A stretch of DNA of 64,000 nt from Hydnum rufescens UP504 (GCA_014904985.1 MU128951.1:1-64000), one strand, 5' to 3'. Positions 44,134-55,955 are shown, counted from the stretch's first letter. Made by a program: numbers and translations. The notes: generated by a model from the letters alone, not told the origin.

Positions 44134-47100
44134 ATGAAATTTGGGCGCAAGATAAAGGTGCCTCTTTCACTGATTTACCGTTTCCTTCTCTGACTGTCAG
44201 TGGTAGTCCTCGGCGTATACCGAGTGGAAAGCCCAGTATATCAACTATGACGCTCTGAAGAGGCTTCTCAAAGATCGCATAGATAGTCACCCTTGGTCTG
44301 ACGAAGATGAGGGAGACTTCACAGACGCCCTCGAAACTGAGCTCGAGAAGATACATGCGTTTCAGAGGGAAAAGGTACGTCGAACCTCATTGTGGGCATT
44401 GTGCACCTTTGTGGATTGAATGTTGCTCTCGAGGTCGCAGAGCTCTCTAAACGCATAAACGATGCAGAGACTGCTGTCAAACGGGTCGTCGCTGACTATG
44501 AAGAGGAAGAACATCACGAGCCTTCACCCGCTCACCATAACCGCGACATCGAAGCAGGCATTCCCTCGGACGTTATCTCTGCAGCCGATGATGCTGGCTC
44601 TGACGATGACGACGATGACGACATGGTGAGTCTCCTCGGATTAGAGGAGGAATTCCGTCGTTTGGAAGAAGAAGTGGCCACACTGGTTGCGGATGTCCAT
44701 GACTTGGCCCTTTACACCAAGGTACACCCCCTGCGAGTGTCGCAGTCTCAATTACTGAAATTTCTCGCTTGTTAGCTCAACTTCACTGGATTTATGAAAA
44801 TTGTCAAGGTGCACAAGTTTGATCTTCTCAAGATGGCATCAACTAACAGGATCTTTCCAGAAACACGACGTATGTCTGTTCTGCAATTTGGCGGTGCAGA
44901 TATCCTCTTAGCCCTCCCCCAGAAAAACACAAAGCGCTCTCTGAAAACAACATTTATTCAAGACTACCTCGACAAACGGCCTTTCTACAAATTCAACGTA
45001 CGTCATCTAATCAGTTTCTGAGCCCTAGTTTCTGAGAGTCTCTCACATCCTGGGTCACCCCAGTATGATGCCATCATTGTGAAACTGTCTAAATTATACG
45101 ATCTTGTTCGTACGCGTGGACATCCGGTTGAGGGTGATGCTAGTGCCGGAGGGTCGCAGAGTGCCTTCGTGCGCCAGACGACAAAATACTGGGTGCGCTA
45201 AACTCCATCACCAGGTCGGCTTCTCCTCACATGCACCATAGGTCCATCCCGACAATCTTGTCCACTTAAAACTCGCAATTCTGCGGCATTTACCAGTTCT
45301 AGGTAAACGACTTAACGGCTTGATCACTCTGTGAGACTGAAAAACCTACGGACAGTGTTCAATCCCGACAAGGAGTTCGAGCCGAAGGACTCTGGTGCCC
45401 AGTCTTGTCGTGACCAACAGCATGAGGAAGTGAACCTAATTCTTTATTCCCGTAGCTATTACGTCTATCTATTTCGACAACGAAGACATGGAATTGTATC
45501 TCGGACGACTAGAGAAGACCGAAGGTGCTGAGGCTATCCGGTTGCGATGGTATGGAGATATGGACGTCAAAACTGTGCGTACTAAATGGACCGACACTTC
45601 TTAGCTCCATGGCGACTTATATCTCCCATCCTAGATATTTGTCGAGCGGAAAACACACCGAGAAGACTGGACGGGGGAAAAATCCGTCAAGGCACGATTT
45701 CCGATGAAGGAAGACAAAGTGAACGCATTCATCCGAGGTGAATACATTATGGACGACGAATTCGACGAGTTGCTCCGGAGGGGAAAGAAGAAAGAATCCG
45801 AAGTCGAGAACATGAAGCAACTTGCAAATGAAGTGCAGTATGCGATATTGACACGCAATTTGGGCCCTGGTGCGTCCTCGCTTCTGTATAGAATGTCTGC
45901 GCAAAATCTGTGCTGATCCCTGCTGATATCGACAGTAATGCGTACGTTCTACAATCGTACGGCGTTCCAACTTCCTGGGGATGCTCGGGTGCGGATCTCC
46001 CTCGATACCGAGCTTACCATGGTACGCGAGGATAATTGGGATGGTCGTGAACGATCTAGAAATAATTGGCGTAGAATGGATATCGGGATCGACCATCCAT
46101 TTCCGCAGCTTCCTGAAGAAGATCGGGAACTCTTCCCGTATGGTATCTTGGAGGTCAAACTTCAGACCCAGTTGGGGCAAGAACCTCCAGATTGGGTTCG
46201 AGAATTGGTTGCAAGTCACCTAGTGGAGTCAATTCCCAAGTTCAGGTCGGGTCGACTTTGTGATATATTGGTTGAAGGTTACTCACTCTTTGGTTTTTCT
46301 TTTCTCAGTAAATTCATACATGGGTGTTCTACTACCCTTCCGAATCGCGTGGATCTCGTCCCCTTCTGGCTTCCCCAGATGGACACTGACATCCGTAAGC
46401 CGGATAAAGGGGCGATGCATATCGACAGGCCGCATTCGACGTCGCAGCCACCTTCCCAAACCCCCACCAATTCCACCCTATCACCCGCTTTAACTCCTGG
46501 GGGAGAGGATCCCCCATTTGGCTCATATACCGAACCAGTATCAGAGGGCGAAGAAGACGAGAACATGGACGTCGCACCAGCCAAGGACGAAGCAACGCAT
46601 ATGAAGCTTCCCTCTGGAGAGGTGAAAGAGGCCGTGAAGTTCCGCGAGGCACTGCTTCAACGCGAAGCCGAAGTACGAGAGAAAACAAATGGAAAGCAGC
46701 GCGCAAAACACATTAATGATACCAATGATGATACAGTCTTTGAGGGTCAGGAAGCGGATGTTGAAGGTGAGGATGAACGCACCCCATTTCTTCGACGTCG
46801 ATCTTCGGTCCCTGCGGGTCGCCCTCGAAACCTTTCCATCGATCCCCTCGCCCCAGCATCTGCCTTTGACGAGACGTTCTGGTCCAAAGTCAACGAAGAG
46901 CGCCCATCCAGTGCTAAGAATCAGAGAAATGTGACGATTGAGCCTGTACCCGAAGGGAGCAGCCTGGAGGATGAAGAAGACCTTGGATCAGACACGCCTG
47001 AACGAACAGAGTTCGTTCGCAGCTTCCGTGCTGAGGCCGGAAAGAGGATCGCCGTTCCGGTGCGAATTGAACCGAAGGTCATCTTTGCCAATGAGCGTAC

Positions 47101-47477
47101 TTTCCTGGTCAGTGCTTTGTGTTGCAACCTAGAAGGTGAACTTTTATTGATGTAAAGTTGCTATGAAGAAATGGATGCATTTCAGTGTGATTGTGGGGAC
47201 GATTGCAACTACCTTGCTAAACTTTACCAGGCCGGATGATGGTATTGGGTTCATATCTGCAGCAGCATTTACGGTCGCGGCACTCGCGTCCATTGCCTAC
47301 TCTGGCGGAGTGTTTGTATTCCGTGCATACAGCATGCGGGCACGGAGCGCCGATGGGTGGTACTATGACAAGTACGGGCCTACTGTTCTCTGCGTGGTCC
47401 TTGGTGCATGTATTCTTGTCAATCTTGGGTTGCGGTTGAGACAGGAGGTTACGGGACAAAATATCCAGCTATTCTGA
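44134..47477 (+). CDS. vtc4: VTC4, vacuolar polyphosphate polymerase
   Basis: Catalytic subunit of the vacuolar transporter chaperone complex, making polyphosphate from ATP and moving it into the vacuole. Domains: N-terminal SPX sensor ([39 protein letters not shown]), the tunnel-shaped VTC domain ([48 protein letters not shown] with metal-binding Glu, KFIHG), a Ser/Pro/acidic linker, then a three-helix DUF202 membrane domain. Exons: 44134-44157, 44207-44374, 44434-44721, 44776-44808, 44861-44869, 44923-44997, 45064-45192, 45242-45302, 45356-45394, 45456-45574, 45635-45869, 45936-46245, 46309-47107 and 47169-47477, giving 865 residues in frame. One exon is only 9 nt. Confidence 0.95.
44861..44869 (+). 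other. 9-nt microexon of VTC4
   Basis: AAACACGAC (KHD) is flanked by CTTTCCAG and GTATGT, with introns of 52 and 53 bp. It is needed to complete the SPX signature KKHDK, part of the basic surface that binds inositol pyrophosphates. Confidence 0.85.
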
Positions 47478-48386
47478 TCAACGTGGACTTTAATATGAAT
47501 TAATTGTACTGTGATATGCACAGACACATCTCCCAAAACTGGGGCTACGAGAAAACGTGTTACTCGGTCCATCATTCTGGGGCCTCTTGGGGCGCAAAGC
47601 TTGCGGCATCAATATGCAATGCAATGTCCAACACTCGAGGAATGTTGACGGTCGCCATGATCCACGTATAGAATTGCCTACCAGCTCAATTCCATACGGG
47701 GAAAATCAAACACTTCTATTGTATATTGGCTGCTGCGACTACTTCTACAGCCCTGGAAGCCTTCACTGAACAGCGGGGCTGGTGGCCAGTGATAATTATA
47801 GAAATCCAATATGGGTACCCAACGCCTATATACAGTATGATTTCCTGACTGGGTCTCGTAGTAAAAATGATGCGGCTTAACCAGCCCTTCAGAGAGTAGC
47901 CAGGGACAAGACCTGCGCCAGAAAAGGATCGTAAGAGTATAGCGAGACATCGGGGGGATTAGGAGCACACCTCCATTGTAGTTTTGCGCGAATCGCTCGC
48001 ACTGAGTGCGCGACTTTGCTTCCGTGTCGCGACGCGTTCGAGTATGAAGTCAAGGGTGGCCGAGGTGAACCTTATCATTAGCTTGACCGATGGAATGTCC
48101 AATTCGGACAATCAGCCTGTCGGACGCTCATAGATACACGAGGGAAGGGAGCAACGGTCAGATACAGGAGCGCGTTTCGTGGTAACTAGCAAAAACGATC
48201 CCAAAAATTACACACAAACCATCCAATTCACGCAAAAGGCTTTTTGAGGCCCATTTTGAGCTCGGCCGTCGAAGACCCTCTGATGTTTTGCTGGCCCTTT
48301 GGGGGGATCTCTACACAGGGAGAGGGGCTCCTTTGGTGACTCCAATTTCGGCAAAGACCGATACTGCACCCCTTACATTCTCCCTA
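47478..48386. other. Intergenic
   Basis: About 900 bp between VTC4 and GTR2. A minus-strand open frame of 96 codons (47678-47968) has no recognisable features. No other signal. Confidence 0.4.
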
Positions 48387-50021
48387 ATGCGCCCCAGGCA
48401 GATGCGCCCTAGCACACGACCCGAGCCGGATCCCCCCAGGGTCCCCTCCGCCAAATCTCTGGCTGGTTCTAAGGATCCACACCGGAGAAAGATACTGGTA
48501 CTGGGACTTCGAAGGCGGGTGTCATGCAACTCTACATGTATCGATTCGGTCTTGTATTGGAATAAACCTGGCTATCGTATCTTCCAGGGCCGGGAAGACA
48601 GCCATTCAGGAAGTGGTCTTTCATGGGATGTCGCCAAGAGATACCTTCTTCATCGAACCGACCTTTCGCGTGAGCAAGGAAGACGTCAAGTTTGTATTGT
48701 ACATCCTCTTGGTGAGGAATCCTACGGTCGCTAATTATATATTTGATTGTTGTGGTAGTACAATTATACCACTCCAGCTCTGGGACTGTCCAGGAGGAAT
48801 GCCTGTCGAAAATCTCGATGTTCTTCTCGATGCGTTCTCCACGTTAGTGTTTGTTATCGATATTCAGGACGAGTACAGCCATGCAATTTCCAAATTGGTG
48901 CACCTCATGGCCATGGTCTACACGGTACACCCATTGATTAACATCGAAGTGTTCGTGCACAAGGCGGAGAGTATGTCGGAGGACTATAAGATTGGTATGT
49001 CGTGTTCTGTCCCTTTTCACTTATCAAGGGTGCTGATCCTCTGAATGGAGACAATTTTAGACAGCTACAGGAGCGAGTGTACGATGAGACAATCGATCAT
49101 CCACTTCCTCTCGAGAATCTTCAAATCACATTCCATCTCACCTCTGTGTACGACCACACTATATACGAGGCATGGTCTCGAGTGATCCAGAAATTGATCC
49201 CACCCTTGGCTGCCCTGGAGAACCTTTTAAATGTCTTATGTAGCGTGAGTCGTTGACGGTATTATCTGAAACTCACTCGAATCATTCATCTTTTGATTAG
49301 AATTCGGGACTTTCGAAGGCATTTCTCTTCGACATTAAAACACTCACCCACGTCGCCGCTGACGAGTCTCCACCCGATGCTACTACATACGGCCTGTGCT
49401 GCGAATACATCCAGACGTTACTCCAATTCTCCAATCTGTACAAGTAAGTCGCGTGCTGTCGCATTCAACACGCATCATTCATGTCACCGTCATCCAGAAA
49501 TGTTCGACACGACCCATCATCAGATACCCCCAGTCATCGAGGACACATCAGCCCCTGCCGCCACCCCAACTCACCAGCACCCACACACCGTCGTCGTCAA
49601 TCCCAGCACGCAAAGGCACCCAGCCACTCTCGATACCCAATAGCAAGACCTCACGACCTCCGCCCGCCAACTCCACGCATTCATCGGCCCCTTCAACACT
49701 TTCAAACACCTCCGTCGACCTCGATCCCGCCGATTCCCGTGTATGGTCCACGAGCTCCGTCAGACTGAAACCGCAAACGACCCTAGCCTACTGGGAGATC
49801 ACAAAGTCAGTACATCATTCCTCATCCTCCTTCACTTCATTCCATCGCTCTCTCCCCCTAACGCCCACCCTGGTTTCAGCCAATTATCCCTTGTGGCTCT
49901 CATTCGCTCAGAGACATATGAAGCAAGTCAGGGCCTGATCGACTACAACGTCACGTTCTTCCGCAAAGCCATACATCGCATTGTCGACATAGAGAAGGCC
50001 AAATGGCCCTCAGGGGACTGA
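48387..50021 (+). CDS. gtr2: GTR2, Rag GTPase (RagC/D-like)
   Basis: Gtr2 pairs with Gtr1 on the vacuole to pass amino-acid signals to TORC1. Motifs: P-loop LVLGLRR-AGKTAIQEVV, switch region SPRDTFFIEPTFRV, LQLWDCPGGMPVE, FVIDIQDEY, EVFVHKAE (the NKxD position), then the Gtr C-terminal roadblock part (HLTSVYDHTIYEAWSRVIQK, SKAFLFDIKTLTHVA, LCCEYIQTLLQFSNLYK, ALIRSETYEASQGLIDYNVT). The first intron (48515-48587) must begin GCGGGT to join LR-RAGKT. Between about 49450 and 49790 a Ser/Thr/Pro-rich stretch is open in several frames; I cannot tell intron from insert. The start at 48387 has a proline-rich leader and could be elsewhere. Confidence 0.88.
48515..48587 (+). other. GC-AG intron in GTR2
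   Basis: Donor CGAAG|GCGGGT, acceptor CTTCCAG. The nearest GT would break the P-loop frame; only the GC donor gives GLRRAGKTAI. Confidence 0.75.
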
Positions 50022-50918
50022 AACGTATGTCGTGCAGCGTAGGCCATATCACTTTTTTGTATTTGTAATGCGTTTTTGTGTGGGAGGAATTAATTGGTAT
50101 CGAACATCTATAATGATATCCTACAGTACATGAGTGTTGAAACAAATAACTTTATAGAGAGCATTTATTTGGGGATCGACGCCCCCCTCATCACAACGTC
50201 TCTAGTGGGAATTCAACATGCAGCATACTGGCAGCGTGAAATTGTCGTGCGAACTTGGCAGGGCCCTCAGAGTCAAAGAACGAAAAGACAAGCGAGCGGA
50301 ATCACGGTCTCCTCTCGAGGGATCGAGACAGGAGGTTCGGGGGAGGAAGGCGTACTATCCATCATGGGAGAGTGGCTCCATTCTGGGACCAGATGAAGAA
50401 TACGATGAAGCGGACGACAAGCTCTTGCAAGGTGAACGATGCGCGGGTTGGGTAGTCAGCGACTAGGGCATCGATATCGGAACGAGTCCGGGTGCAGCAC
50501 GGAACAAAGCAGAGAGACAAGCCACAGTGGGAAAGGCAAAGTAACGAAGAGAGGCAGACCCGCAAACAGAGGAATAGATCGCAAAGCGTAGTCAGTGCAG
50601 AAGATACCCTATAATAGCTATGTTCCATCGAAAAGGGTGCCGATGCACATCGCCTATACGCAAAATCGCAATGGCTCAGAGTATCACGTCTCCGAGACTC
50701 TACATTCTTCGCCCAGGGTTTTTGCACGCGGAGACTCAGCCACCGAGTCGCCTAGCCTCCAAAACCCTGGCTCAGGTTATATGAGCTATTCCTTTGAGAT
50801 ACGAGGTTACCAGGCTCTATTAACTTTAGGAGTGAGACCGCGCCACTTAAAAAGACAAGGCAGGCGAAGCGGGCGACAAGATCCAACCTATCAGAGGAAC
50901 AATAGATCTTTCGTACTG
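50022..50918. other. Intergenic
   Basis: About 900 bp, no recognised coding or repeat feature. Confidence 0.4.
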
Positions 50919-51996
50919 ATGGCTAAAGCCAAAGCCTCAACCCGCAAGGCCAAAGCTCCAGCTCGCAAGGCCAAAGCTCCAGCTCGCAAGGTCAAAGCTC
51001 CAGCTCCCAAAGCCAAAGCCCCAACTCCTAAACCCGACGATACGGGCAATGGCGAGGATAAGGGTGCATCCGGTAGTCGTGGACGTGGAAAGGCTACGGG
51101 CAGAGGACGCGGACGTCCAAAGGGCAAAGGCCTGACGAGGGTCGAAAAGAAAGCCAAGGAGGCGGAGGAGGTAAGGATGGTGTGTGTCTCACACGACCTA
51201 GGTCTCACGAATCTGCGCGGTAGAAACACCAGAAAGCCATCCAGGTCGCCAGCGACCACCATGGGTTTCAGCTCCACATCCAATACGGTTCATCTGCCGC
51301 CGCCCCGTCGACGTCTTGTTCGCATTGCCTCGTCGATTATCGGGGATGCAACTTTGCTGCCCTCCAAGCGTCACGCTGATAATTGTTTGTCTATTGTCGT
51401 CACATCAGAAGCTGGTCGTGGCACAACTGGCATAGTCCACGCCGGCACTCTTGAGGTGCCAATCGCAGACACCTCTGAAGTATCCACGTTGAATGTGGTC
51501 GTCAAGCTTGCACACAGCATGTCGCAACGAGCGCCCTGAGGAAGGAATACGAGATCTATCGCGTACTGAGATCCAAAGGAGTCATTGAGGGCATTGCGAC
51601 AGTCCTAGGGATCTTTGACGCTTGGGAGTCTGCGAATGGCCCCTCCGCTCTTCTCATGCTGAACTCCGGTGTTGCGCTCGACAAAGTGTCCTCAGGTTGT
51701 TTTTTGTCCCAAGCCCAGTAGTGCGTTTCCGGCAGATCCCTCGTATTTTCGCACAATATGAGTACTGATTTCTCTTTCGGTTCAACAGTCAGTCGGCCGT
51801 GTCGATATTGAAGTCCATTCATGGCGCAGGAATAATTCATAACAGTGTCAATCCGAGGAATATCCTTGTGGGTGATTCTGGAGTTATGATCATTGACTTT
51901 GGGGGCTCGGAGCTCTGTGATTATCAACACAGAAAAGATGGGGAGTTGAGCCAGCTTGTATATCACCAGACTCCTGCCCAGTTGTTGATTAAATAG
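50919..51996 (+). pseudogene. Decayed kinase-like gene with AT-hook N-terminus
   Basis: From the Met at 50919 the protein starts with Lys-Ala-Pro repeats (KAKAPARKAKAPARK) and an AT-hook-like GRGRGRPKGKG. A kinase-like half follows: glycine-rich EAGRGTTGIV, VVVKLAH with the lysine, LRKEYEIYRVL, SILKSIHGAGIIHNSVNPRN and VMIIDFGG. The catalytic loop reads HNS where active kinases have H[RG]D, so it would lack the catalytic Asp. The frame breaks at about 51526-51540: TGA follows QRAP, while LRKEYEIY continues in another frame. It stops at 51996, where CpG-poor repeat sequence begins, so it may be truncated by insertion. Function unknown. Confidence 0.55.
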
Positions 51997-52828
51997 TCCA
52001 TTTCTCTGCAGAGTAGCCAAAGACTCCAAATGGGCTTAACTTAGTGACTGGCAAACTTTGCGTTGTGATCACGTGATTTGTTTGACCGGAGAATTTATGA
52101 CCTTGTTCTATGATGTGCAGTGAACAGCAGTTTTTAATTAGGGATACCATCCTTTTTAGGCTCACCAAGACCCAGATATGCCATATTTTTCCCCCCATGT
52201 TTTGATGTCAAAATTCAAAGTGAGATGCCCATAGAGGCAATGTTTTTGAACCTGAGGAATAATCTTCACATTTAGGCCTGTTCGGACACCCCAGAACGTT
52301 CAAAGAACGCGTTTCTTTGAATGTTTCTGGGTATCCGAACAGGCCTTATAAGCATCTTTATCCCTTAAGTTGATAATTTTTATGCTTGAGTTGTGTATTC
52401 TAGAGGGTCACAACCATCTTAAGCCCATTTCAACTCTTCAGCTATTCTTTGGAGAAAAGGGCTACATAATCAACAAACTGGGTACTGGCATATTATGTGA
52501 ATATTAATTAGCGCCCAAGTGCAAGGGTTATGCATAACAGACATTTTATTCCATTGTACATCGCGCACATGTATTTTGCGTCTAAAGATTGCATCCACAC
52601 GATTGTGATCACCATTGTCATGAATTAGAATGTTGGTCAGCTCCGGAAGATTCCCCCCGTATGTTCTTTGGTGCTCGCGTTGAAAATGGTGGTGGATCGG
52701 GGTGTCTACCTGTGATGTAGTCCTTTCGATCATTCAAATAGTCTCCAGAACTACTACCTGCCAGATTCCGGTCCACGGGCGAGAAATAGTACAGTGAACA
52801 CATACAACAAACACACGAGCCACGTACT
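51997..52828. other. AT-rich, CpG-poor intergenic with a MITE
   Basis: About 830 bp with little CpG outside the MITE at 52275-52345 and no open frame of interest. An ATCACGTGAT palindrome lies at about 52068. Probably transposon-derived. Confidence 0.45.
52272..52348. mobile_element. Tourist-like hairpin MITE with TTA target duplication
   Basis: GGCCTGTTCGGA (52275) is repeated inverted as TCCGAACAGGCC (ending 52345). The two about 33-base arms pair almost fully around a CGCG centre. TTA flanks both ends (52272-52274 and 52346-52348), as for PIF/Harbinger insertions, whose plant Tourist MITEs have similar GGCCTTGTTCGG ends. The family assignment is by resemblance only. Confidence 0.65.
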
Positions 52829-54148
52829 CTATCTGTTGAGTCCAAGTCCAGACCCATCCGCCTCATCACCCAATCCCCGAGCAACAGCGGCCTCAGCGAT
52901 AGAATTAACATTAAATTTGCGGAACCTGTCGTAGTCCCTAACGACGCTCAGACCACACACGAACTGCATGCCCCCAAAGCCATAAAGTCATAAGGAAGTC
53001 GTGCAAGACCAAAAAAAAAAAGAAGGCGAGGGGCAGGGGTTGGGCACGTCGAACACGCACCATGTACAGTTCCACAAGGATGACGAGTTCTGCATGTTCA
53101 ATGTCGACGGAGTGCCCTCTGTCGATCGGCACACACTTGGCGAGTGCGGGATACAGCTCTTCGCGCGCTAGGGCGTTGTGGTTTCGGGTGGAAAGTTGTA
53201 TTCGGTACTGTGTGGAGGTGCAGACTACTGTATGAGGAATGAACCAATGGTCCCTACACCAACTTCTAATCGTACCTTGAAGGGTCGGGGAGGATCTGAA
53301 TCGAAGGCAGGAGGAAGGAGGCGTTCCGCTAAGCGTACGATGTCGGGCAAGGTGGCAGCACAAGTGTCCCATACCGGTGAGAATCGAAATACGTGTCTGG
53401 AGATATTATAATGGAGGAAGCGTTCATACGGGACGGGGTCGTCCGAGTCAGTGGGGACACGAACTTTGTATGTGTGATTCCCGTGCGATTCACTTCATCG
53501 ATGTGAGCAGAGACCAATCGGACTGGATCTATTGGTGGTTTGACGGCGAAGAAAATTGCTGAGTGAGTAAGGTAGAGATAGTCGTTAATCCTGGGTACGA
53601 GCAGGAGCAAAAAAGTATCCCGTACTACAGGGTGCATTAATTCGGCAATTGACTAAGTAAACCGTACAGAAATGAGGAACGGGGATCAGAATGCTCGCCT
53701 CGCCAGATCAGAACAGGACAGAGACGAAAAATGACATACCGAACCTATGTTCATTGCGCGGCTTATTCAATTCTGCAATTTCTTTCGCCATTGCTGTTTC
53801 TAGATCTTCATCTTGATCCCCTTCACCGTCAACTCCATCTTTCATTTCTGAAGGTGGATATAGCACATCCGCCAGCTACCAGAGGCGCCAGAAGATAGAT
53901 AGATAATCAGAAATACAACAAGGCAAAAGCGAATATGAGATATACCGATTCAAACAGGTCATACAGTTCCCCAACAGTCTGTTTCTCCTTTCCCTACCAG
54001 TACACAAACGTCAACCCAAATCCAGATGGCTCTAAAACAATACATCGAGGCCTGACTGTGAGCTCACCTTGACACAAGAGACCCATATGCCAGGCCCTTC
54101 AACCTTGTTCCGATGGGGAATCTTCGATGCTGGACGCTTTGTTCGCAT
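52829..54148 (-). CDS. tan1: TAN1/THUMPD1, tRNA acetylation adaptor
   Basis: Tan1 binds tRNA through its THUMP domain and helps Kre33/NAT10 make N4-acetylcytidine in tRNA-Ser and tRNA-Leu. Read from 54148: MRTKRPASKIPHRNKVEGPG, IWVSCVKGKEKQTVGELYDL, acidic EMKDGVDGEGDQDEDLE, KPPIDPVRLVSAHIDEV, then the THUMP core YRIQLSTRNHNALAREELYP, DRGHSVDIEHAELVILVELY, GGMQFVCGLSVVRDYDRFRK and a C-terminus ending at 52829. Introns lie after SCVK, in the acidic region, near 53410, after RPFK and before GGMQ; those near 53410 are approximate. Confidence 0.87.
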
Positions 54149-54595
54149 GTGATTTCAATTCTTCTCATTTGGGGCGATTGAAAAAAGCTGTCGAGGTCAA
54201 ACTGACCTCGATATACTTTTTAATGTTTTTCTTCCTGCTGCGTTCACTTCCCATCGTCAATGATGAGACACGTGAGCGGGATGACCCGGCGGTGTCAACG
54301 TCAATTTTACTCTAAGAGCCGCAGTGCACGGCACCAAGAGAGCGATGGTGAAGGTTGGAGAGTCCCGATTGTTGTGTGTATGGATATACAATAAGTACTG
54401 GAGCGAATGAATGAGCATTCAACTGTGAACACTCTACAAGCCTCCGCCTTCATCCTAAAAGTCCCAATTGGCAAGGATGGAAGGCAATTAAAGGGAAACG
54501 ACACCACAGCCAACCCTTACATTTTAAACTATTCCTCTACCATGGACAATGAGGACAGGACAGTCCATCTTGTGCGAGATGTGTCATATACGGTA
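54149..54595. other. Intergenic
   Basis: About 450 bp between the TAN1 start and the 3' end of the mucin-like gene. Nothing recognised. Confidence 0.4.
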
Positions 54596-55820
54596 TTACT
54601 GATGCCCCTCGCCCATCCCCTGTCCTCCGTACGCAGCATGCACGCCAGGTGACGCCGAACGCGCGCCCCCAAACGCCATGTTTGGCCCCGGTGAAGGGGA
54701 TCTCGTTGCGTACAGTTGCCCGGGACCAGGCGAGGGAGTCCTTCCCGTCGGAATATATGCAGTCTGGGGCCAGGACTGATCGCCCGCCCGCCACCGTTCG
54801 GGCCTGGACTTCGTGCTTGGTAGAGATCATCGGGTCTGCCTTGATTGGGCGTCGTGGGCGACATCGTAGGCGGCACGGGCCCGCGGTAGGGATCGTAGTA
54901 TGCACCTGAGTGGGGGTAGACACCGCCGGCGGGGTCGTCATAGTATTGCTGAGGAGGCTCAGGTGCTGGAAGGGAGTATGGAGCCGGGGCTGCGTGGACT
55001 GCGAGGTCAGCTGTTGATGAATCGGCCAAACTTCGTCCGTCAAAGTCTGTCTCGGAACGGTCGAGCGCATTCGTTTCAATACCGGCTCGTCCAGTGGGTC
55101 GTGCAGGGAGGGGATGCATGGCGGCAGCCCCATCTAATTCAGGCCACCGAATCGCATTGCCTGCACAAAAGGGATGTCATAATTTCGACCATACACAGAG
55201 GGTGTTGAGGGGTTGAACAAACCGTCGTCATCGTCGAAGTCCGCGAAACGCTTTTTCTTCAATTTCCAGATGATAAACCCAATAATTGCAAGGGCACCAA
55301 GACCGCCTGCCACGGACAAGCCAATGACGGTAGATGTCGAAATGCCACCACCACCTGAAGGAGGGGGGCCTGTTGGTGAGGCAGAGGCAGACGAACTGGT
55401 TGAAGAGAGTGTGCTGGAGTCGCTCGTCTGTGAGGCAGTGACTGTGACTTCTACAGCAGTCTGAGATGTCGATGAAGTGGACGAGGTCAAAGAAGGTGTT
55501 GTCGATGTTGCCGCTAAGCTAGGGGAGGAGGTTGGGGTTGATGCTGCAGACGAAGAGGTCTTAGAAGGAGTGGATGAGGATGTGCTAGATGTGGAAGTTG
55601 ATGAGGATGTGGGCGAGGACGTGGAAGAAGGTGTCGGGACATCCGAGGTTGAGACTGGGTCCGCAGAGGATGGGGGGTTAATTGTAGGATTGAGTATTTG
55701 TCGTTCTACATGTTTCCCTTGAGCATGCAGCCGTGGGCGCACGTCGTGAGGAAGGGGTTGTAGGTTGGAAACGACTACGGTGGGGGCGAAGAGGGCCGTG
55801 ACGAGGTAGCCAAGTCTCAT
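54596..55820 (-). CDS. Mucin-like single-pass membrane protein, frameshifted in this assembly
   Basis: Signal peptide (MRLGYLVTALFAPTVVVS), a Ser/Thr-rich ectodomain (about residues 50-155), one membrane helix (VIGLSVAGGLGALAIIGFII) followed by a basic stop (KLKKKR), then a Pro/Tyr/Gly-rich cytosolic tail. The layout resembles fungal wall-stress sensors, but no WSC domain is visible. In the given sequence a TAG ends the frame at 55134, yet the tail (MHPLPARPTGRAG, QQYYDDPAGGVYPHSGAYYD) continues one frame over, and shifts again near 54766. With one base restored at each site the single exon is exactly 409 codons and ends at 54596 after RSPSPGP-type repeats. Most likely an intact gene with two sequence errors. 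Confidence 0.7.
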
Positions 55821-55945
55821 GGCTGGAGACCTCTAGTTGTTCACTGGCTGCCTTTTCCGGGACGAGACGACTGCTGGCTTCAGCTGCCTGTGCACCTTGC
55901 CCTGGTTGCTTATAGCAGAGCTGTAGAAATCTTCTTAAGGAGACA

Positions 55946-55955
55946 GTCACGTGAC
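55946..55955. promoter_or_regulatory. GTCACGTGAC palindrome between divergent genes
   Basis: A perfect 10-bp E-box palindrome two bases before the start codon at 55958, within the 137 bp that separate this gene from the divergent mucin-like gene. Cbf1-type bHLH proteins bind this sequence in yeasts. It could control either gene. Confidence 0.45.

Noticed and set aside
50891..51283. Minus-strand Leu/Ala-rich frame opposite the Lys-Ala-Pro repeats
   Set aside because: Antisense shadow of the repeat codons in the kinase-like gene.
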